64,000 nucleotides of DNA from Sphaerosporella brunnea. Lineage: Eukaryota; Ascomycota; Pezizomycetes; Pezizales; Pyronemataceae. The translations under genes and the position numbers were made by a program. The stretch covers positions 1 to 64,000 of the forward strand of contig VXIS01000093.1 in NCBI GenBank assembly GCA_008704415.1. Direction: 5' to 3'. This document shows positions 58,867 through 64,000 of this stretch, in pieces. Each line of letters begins with the position of its first letter. Position 1 is the first letter of the stretch. The notes beneath the pieces were generated by a model. The model made no database searches, had not been told where the DNA came from, and saw only the letters and a list, made by a program, of their open reading frames with translations.

Positions 58867-60627
58867 TCACCAGATGACCGGCTCTGAACTGACAGTATCG
58901 ATAGAAGTCAGAAGCTTGGCCATTTTCACAATCGTCCGGATTCCCTCTTCGGCCACCTTCCAATGTAGTTTAACTGCCTCCATATCTTCCGCCTTGTGCT
59001 TATGTCCCCTGTGGTCGAACGATGCCTTTTCCTCTCGAGCAGCGATTCCGGCCTCGGCCGCATCCTCGAGCTCCTGGTTCCAGTACAGCATTTCGGACCG
59101 CAGTAGCAAATTTAACAATGTCTCCAACAAGATGGCAACCTTGGCGTTGTCCACCACCGACGGCGAGTTAGCCGGGTATGGCAAAAACCTGCGCACCATC
59201 ACCTCCTGATTTATGCCCCAGTTATCCTCTTTCTTGGCTGGCGGGGCGTTGGCGGAAAGACATGCCTCGAGAACGAACTGAGCTAACGTGCACCGATGTC
59301 CCGCAGGAGCGACGATGAAGGGGGAGACAAAGAGCTTGAAGGACTCGAGGGAGAAGGGTAGGATGTATTGCGCGTATTCGTGGTACAAGGTAGGAGCTGA
59401 AGTATACTGCTCCCGCGTAGAAACATCCGCGATCTGGATGGTGCTGTCAGCAATGCGGGATGTTGAGGTGTAACAAAGCGGGATAATACCAAGGAGAGGA
59501 AACGAGTTCTGAGCTGGATGGCTTGTATGCCGCCCCATTCACGCCCTATACTCGCTTCTCCAATATCTTCGGCATCCTCCATCTGGATGTCTTCATCTTC
59601 AACAGAGTCTGAATCCTCATCTTCTTCCACTGGCTTCTTGACGACCTGCTTCTTTTTCTTTGTTGTCTTCTTTGCCCCTTCGCCCGGCTTTTTGCGGTTG
59701 AAGTCATCATTGTCATCATCATCATCATCGTATTTGGCCATTAACCCACCGAGATTTCCAAGGGTTTTGCTCTTCGGACGCCGCGGAAGCAACTCGTCGT
59801 CCCACACCATGTGGAACTCATTCGCTCCCGATCCCGTGCCCGTGGCAAGGATGGCCCTGATCATCCGGCGATATCCACCGGTGCCTTGCGTGTCGGGAAG
59901 CAATTTCACGATCATGCTTTCACGCAGAACAGAGTCAAATCTATGGCCGCCCTCATCATAGCTCTGCACCCTCTGGACCCAGTCCCGTTCCAGGGCCAGC
60001 AGAAGGCAGTCGAGTAGATTTCTCCACCAGGTCCAGCGCGCAGGGTGTTGCGTGGAGCACATAAATGCCCAGCCCACGACCCCCCACAGATCTTCCACTC
60101 GCGAAAACAAGCTCTCTTCATTTGCCAGCTCTCCAGAGAGATTGTCCCCAGAGCTTACCGGGGAGTGCTCCTTCTTTGCGCGCCGACGCTCGGCGCGTCC
60201 GCCGTGGTTGAACACCCACACTGCGCCCACGTCCGCGTTCGTGGGCCCTATTATCTCGATGATCCGCCGCATGCAGATGTAGGCATCGTGGGGAGCTGTC
60301 GAGGGGGCTACGCCTTTACGCGACTGGGAGGTGTAGTATGGGTGCACCATCAGCGTCGTGAGCAACCGCAGTAACGTGGCGGGCGGCATCAAGGCGGGTG
60401 TAGGCGGGTCGCTAGACATTCCGGCAAAGAGGACGGCGTTGAGGAGTTCGATTGCTTGCTCATCTGTATTTCGTGGCGTAGGCTGCCGCGTTAGCATTGG
60501 CGAAGAAGTTTAGAAGGTGTGGCGGACTAACGGAGGTTTTCTTCGAAAGAGACCCGGATTCGCTCCAGAAGTGTGTATTGGAGCGCTGCAACTGGCCGAT
60601 AGCATTTTGCAGGTGAGGTTGTTGTTT

Positions 60628-60659
<32 letters not shown>

Positions 60660-60750
60660 GATGATGATGCTGCGGGGGAAGACATTCTGCGTCTACTGTT
60701 GCGCTATGGTGGAGGGGAGGGCGACGCGGAGCGGGAGTACTACCTGGCAT
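58867..60750 (-). CDS. Unknown protein with polyQ and acidic/basic tracts
   Basis: The C-terminal exon (59433-58867) splices cleanly to 59490 and upward (RFLSL|IADVSTREQYTSAP). The main exon starts with LLTRQPTPRNTDEQAIELLN near 60500. It contains helical blocks such as VEDLWGVVGWAFMCS and WTWWRNLLDCLLLALERDWV, then an acidic DDDDDDNDDF run and a basic KKTTKKKKQVVKK run. An upstream piece from 60750 has an 11-Gln run and joins through a GTTAGT...TACAG intron whose exact acceptor I cannot fix. Helix-rich composition and charged linkers recall nuclear proteins, but I do not recognise the family. Confidence 0.65.
60631..60668. repeat. Trinucleotide repeat (GTT)n(GAT)n encoding polyQ/His
   Basis: Nine GTT units from about 60632 followed by GAT units. 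On minus this encodes Gln and His near the N-terminus of the unknown protein. Such repeats are often length-variable between strains. Confidence 0.85.
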
Positions 60751-61755
60751 GCTAAAGACATCGCGTGGGGGCTACATCCTTACATGGCCACTCTAGAGTA
60801 GAGTTGACTCGAAGCCTCGAAGCTTCAAGTCGACAGACGGAATTCACCACCCAATATGTAACCAGGTCACACTCGAATACTCACTCACTCGACTGAAGAC
60901 GAAAAATGGCAACAGCAACTGAATAAACAACGCGAGCAGTCTCGAGCCTTGTCAAGCACCAGGAGACTGGCACTATGTTCCTCTAGCCGAACCACCGTCA
61001 GAATAGAGTGGAGTACGGCAGCACGGTACATGCCGGTACTCACATACAGGTAGAGTAGTTACATGTAGCATCGCAAAGTCCAGACCGCCCAACAAACCCG
61101 ATGGCTGCAAAGGGAAAATACATTGGTTTCCACATTTCGGTCGACGAACAGTTGTTTGAGTCGGTGCGAATGCAAGTATCGGCCTTTTTGCATCTGCGGA
61201 CATCCATCCATCACACTGGTTCGGGATGGAGAGAAGCACCGAAGTCGGCCATGGTCGTCACTCGGCGCCGCGACATGTGACTTGGCTGCCTTCCGATCGA
61301 AGCTGGCAATTCAGTGGGGAAACAAGTCGGTGCGTGCAACTCTTATCTTGACCGTGGATCAACAACACGAGCAAGGACAGGTGAACACCTCAAGCAAGAA
61401 GCAGCGACACACTGCAAGCCTGCAATCCTGCAATCCTGCAATCCTTCATGACATCAATGATTCAGCCGTGAAAAAGCAACTCAGCACGTTCCGCCCACAG
61501 AATCTGTGAATCATTCATTCACCCCAGCTCCCTTACTTTTTTTGGTTGTTGTGCAAAGCAACAGCTGGCATGTCGGGGCAAAGGTCCGTGTTGGCAGTCC
61601 TTTGATGTGTTCCAACTTCATGCCACGTTGAAGGGCATTTCATCTCAAGCGTAATGCGGCTGTGCAGCAAAGAGACGTGAAACGGACAATGGAACAGAAA
61701 CAACACCAGGCAGCCCACGAATCAGTCACTGCCTATGATGAAACCCGGGCACATT

Positions 61756-61821
61756 CGTCCACCCATTCATCCATCCATTTATCCATCCATTCATCCATCC
61801 ATCCATCCATTCATTCATTCA
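61756..61821. repeat. (CATC/CATT)n microsatellite
   Basis: Imperfect tetranucleotide repeat, units CATC and CATT, over about 66 bp. Confidence 0.85.
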
Positions 61822-62457
61822 TGTTGATGTGCATCTAATCTCGATCATCTTATCTGACGCTGCCAGCGCGCTCAGTTCAGTTTTGGTATGACGAATTCCA
61901 ACTCCCGCCAAAGCCTCTCCATCAACCTTCTTCAACCCACCGAAACCAACCATCAACAACCGCCAACCCGCTACCTCTTCCACCTCCACCACCACCTCCT
62001 CCTCCTCCTCCTCCTCCGCCCTACACCCAGAAAGAAAGAAAAAACGAAGACCCCATCCCCCCGCAAACACCTAACCCGCCTATCATCCCCCACCTCCTCC
62101 AAGCCCCACATCTGCCGCTGTCCCGCAACTCTCTCGCCCCCCCCCCAAAAAAAAAAAAAAAAACTGTCCGCCGTCCCTCCTTCTCAATTGTTCGCGTACC
62201 GCCACATCGACCTTCCTACCCTCCTTCCTCCAAGTCGACCCTCTGTCTCCTTGTACAAGTCCAAAATATCATTCGCCACCCTTCTCCCACTACCTCCAAC
62301 TCACTTCGACGCTTCATCTCCTGGCGACTTGACGAAACCTGTCCTTCACCTAACGTGCCGCGGACGGCCCACGCCCCCTCCCATCCGCATACATTTTTGC
62401 TTTTGCTTTCCTTTCATTTTCTGACCTCTCCGGCCTTGAATTTGTCGTATCTGTGGA

Positions 62458-62467
62458 TATATAAAAG
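62458..62467 (+). promoter_or_regulatory. TATA box upstream of the Btz-domain gene
   Basis: TATATAAAAG on plus, 225 bp before the ATG at 62692, in an otherwise CT-rich leader. This fits a core promoter with a 5' UTR of roughly 190 nt. Confidence 0.55.
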
Positions 62468-62691
62468 GGAACCATCTGCCACATCCTCCATAAAAAAGTT
62501 TTCTGTTTCTAGCCTCCATTTCCTCTAGTAACTTCAGTAAAACCGCCTAGTTTTATCGAATTTCAAAACCGGCCGGACATCTGCGCTTGTCGTGTAGTCA
62601 TAATTCAGGCCTTCACACCTTGTTATCAGCGCTCACACCATCGCTCTCGCCACTCATTTGATCTCAATATATTCGTCAGACGTCATACGTA

Positions 62692-64000
62692 ATGCCCGCC
62701 GCCGCCGCCGCCGCCGCCCAGACACCCTCCATTGCGGTTCCCGCGGCCAAAGCTCCGCGCCGAAAGACCGCGCATCTTCCCCGCCGCCGCCGCGCTGGCC
62801 ACAAACACGAGGAGGATGACGCCGAGACGGTAGCGACGGATGAATCCTATACCAATGATTCCGGTTTAAGCGAGGACGATGGTTTCAGTGAGGACGAGAC
62901 GGACGAGGAGTATGAAGATGCGTCGGATGGAGAAGGAAGGAGAGAGATAGAGGAAAAGCAGTCGCACAGAGTACTGAATGGGGGTTCTCAGCGAAGAACG
63001 GACACGGATCTGATGAAGAACGGTATTGGGGCCGGGGGAGCGGAGCACGAGGAGGTGGACTTCGAAGACATGGGAAATGCGCCGCCAGCTAGTGGGAGGG
63101 TGGTGAGCGTGGAGGTCAGAGAAAATCCCACCCCGCGCGTGGCAGCAGTGGTTGCAGCGGAACCTCAGGCGCAGGTGCGGGAAGAGTCCAAGAAAGCGGA
63201 AACACCATACGAACGCAAGCGGAAGGAGCATGAACAGTACAGGAAGAAACGCGCCGAGGACCCTAGCTTTGTGCCCAAGAGAGGGAGATTCTTCATGCAC
63301 GATCACCGGTACGACGGCACAGGGAGCAACGGCTTCAAGCCATTTGGGCCAGGTGGTAGAGGACGCGGCGGTCGTTTTGGGTACAATGCCCACTCTGTTT
63401 ATGGGGGAAAATCACGAACTGATGGTGTTTCCAGTGATTTTCAAGGACATCAACAGCAACCGCCGCCACCTGAACTTGCCGGGGAGTGGCCGCATGACAT
63501 GCACGAGCAGATTGAGACAGAGGAGGAGGAGGAGCAGCCGCCGAATCAGAGCCGGACAGTTGCTGCCCCAGCTTCGACTCAATCCCAGCAGTCCCAGCAA
63601 AACCAAGGTTACGTCAACAATAACTCCTTTGCCGCTGGCCGTCAACGAGCACCGGACCAGCCTCGAAGCTTCGGTCGGACCCTTCACAAGGGAACTGTCC
63701 AAATCCAAGTCAACCTGCCCGGCATGAAGGCACCCATAACCTTCAGTGAAGTGCCATGCAAGGTGTACACACGTTTGCCTTTCCACCGGCCGCCTCTCCG
63801 CAGGGACAAACCCGTGCGGATTGCCCTTCCGGATGCCCCTGTCCGCTACATCTACCCGAACGTGCAACGGTCATTTATTTTCATACCTAGAGCAATGCGA
63901 CCAGGCGGTTCAGGGTATATCAGAGGCACCGCGGGACGAGGAAGAGGGGGCTATCCGACCGGCAACCGAAGCTTCTATGGTGGAGGTTCAACCGTTTACT
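62692..64000 (+). CDS. Btz-domain (CASC3/Barentsz-like, eIF4AIII-binding) protein, 3' end cut by the window
   Basis: The plus frame is open from ATG 62692 to the window end (436 codons and one base), with no stop. It starts with a nine-residue Ala run coded by GCC repeats, then a basic patch and a long acidic region (DESYTNDSGLSEDDGFSEDE). Residues about 168-225 form the Btz domain: TPYERKRKEHEQYRKKRAED then PSFVPKRGRFFMHDHRYDGT, followed by GFKPFG and RGRGGRFG. The conserved aromatic and basic residues that clamp eIF4AIII are present. Later parts are Gln/Pro-rich and RGG-rich. By family this is an exon-junction-complex or mRNP component that acts on spliced mRNA. Confidence 0.88.
   Translation, partial: MPAAAAAAAQTPSIAVPAAKAPRRKTAHLPRRRRAGHKHEEDDAETVATDESYTNDSGLSEDDGFSEDETDEEYEDASDGEGRREIEEKQSHRVLNGGSQRRTDTDLMKNGIGAGGAEHEEVDFEDMGNAPPASGRVVSVEVRENPTPRVAAVVAAEPQAQVREESKKAETPYERKRKEHEQYRKKRAEDPSFVPKRGRFFMHDHRYDGTGSNGFKPFGPGGRGRGGRFGYNAHSVYGGKSRTDGVSSDFQGHQQQPPPPELAGEWPHDMHEQIETEEEEEQPPNQSRTVAAPASTQSQQSQQNQGYVNNNSFAAGRQRAPDQPRSFGRTLHKGTVQIQVNLPGMKAPITFSEVPCKVYTRLPFHRPPLRRDKPVRIALPDAPVRYIYPNVQRSFIFIPRAMRPGGSGYIRGTAGRGRGGYPTGNRSFYGGGSTVY

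Larger units (their letters stand above)
60751..62691. other. Long divergent intergenic region with repeats and a TATA box
   Basis: About 1.9 kb. It contains a (CATC/CATT)n microsatellite at 61756-61821, very CT-rich sequence from 61960 to 62440 with an A run at about 62146-62162, and a TATA box at 62458-62467. The 178-codon plus frame at 61888-62424 follows the CT-rich composition and is not taken as a gene. It should hold promoters for both flanking genes. Confidence 0.55.

Noticed and set aside
61888..62424. 178-codon plus ORF
   Set aside because: Follows CT-rich leader sequence; runs of Leu, His, Pro and Lys without structure, interrupted by C and A homopolymers; lies in the promoter of the Btz gene.
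1..64000. CRISPR arrays, rRNA genes or intact tRNA genes
   Set aside because: I saw no regularly spaced repeats, no rRNA-like sequence and no foldable tRNA on either strand.

Overview
The window looks like nuclear DNA of a filamentous ascomycete (Pezizomycotina). The genes carry many short introns (about 50-70 bp) with GTRNGT donors, CTAAC/CTAAT branch sites and YAG acceptors. Intergenic spaces are moderate. The protein set is fungal: OPY2, twin-CX9C Emi1, C1-THF synthase, proteasome beta-5, MBF1. The mobile elements are also typical of filamentous fungi: a Tc1/mariner copy, hAT remnants, a long-TIR element and a MITE. I cannot name the genus.

The dominant structure is a giant, almost perfect palindrome. 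Bases 1-18641 reappear inverted at 19965-38588, so every feature of the left arm occurs twice, with opposite strand in the right arm. The mirror sum of paired positions drifts only from 38589 to 38605 across 18.6 kb; the differences I checked base by base are a few small indels, often in homopolymers. Each arm holds, from the outside in: NADP isocitrate dehydrogenase, a 1.2 kb long-TIR element, an IFRD-domain protein, an Emi1-like twin-CX9C protein, an OPY2-like membrane anchor, a broken Tc1/mariner element, BED/hAT transposase debris, a 225 bp MITE, and gene-poor sequence. Base 1 of the window lies inside the palindrome, so the arms may extend further left than can be seen.

The asymmetric centre (18642-19964) does not look like ordinary genomic DNA. 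A 480 nt stretch has a plus strand that is 98% G or T. It is followed by about 825 nt with no homopolymer of four or more and far too few identical neighbours. The simplest reading is a fold-back (inverted chimeric) read or assembly at a contig or chromosome end, with low-quality base calls at the turn. A real inverted duplication around an odd spacer is the alternative and would be remarkable.

From 38589 to 64000 the sequence is single copy here: a MOG1-like gene with several frame breaks (-), proteasome beta-5 PRE2 (+), trifunctional C1-tetrahydrofolate synthase (-), MBF1 (-), a phosphoglycerate-mutase-family protein (-), a 1466-residue disordered protein (-), a 597-residue conserved-looking unknown (+), a TMEM234-like membrane protein (+), an unknown protein with polyQ and acidic/basic tracts (-), and a Btz-domain (CASC3-like) protein running off the right edge (+). 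Most are housekeeping genes and they form no evident pathway cluster. IDP (NADPH and 2-oxoglutarate) and C1-THF synthase (one-carbon units) both show possible dual targeting.
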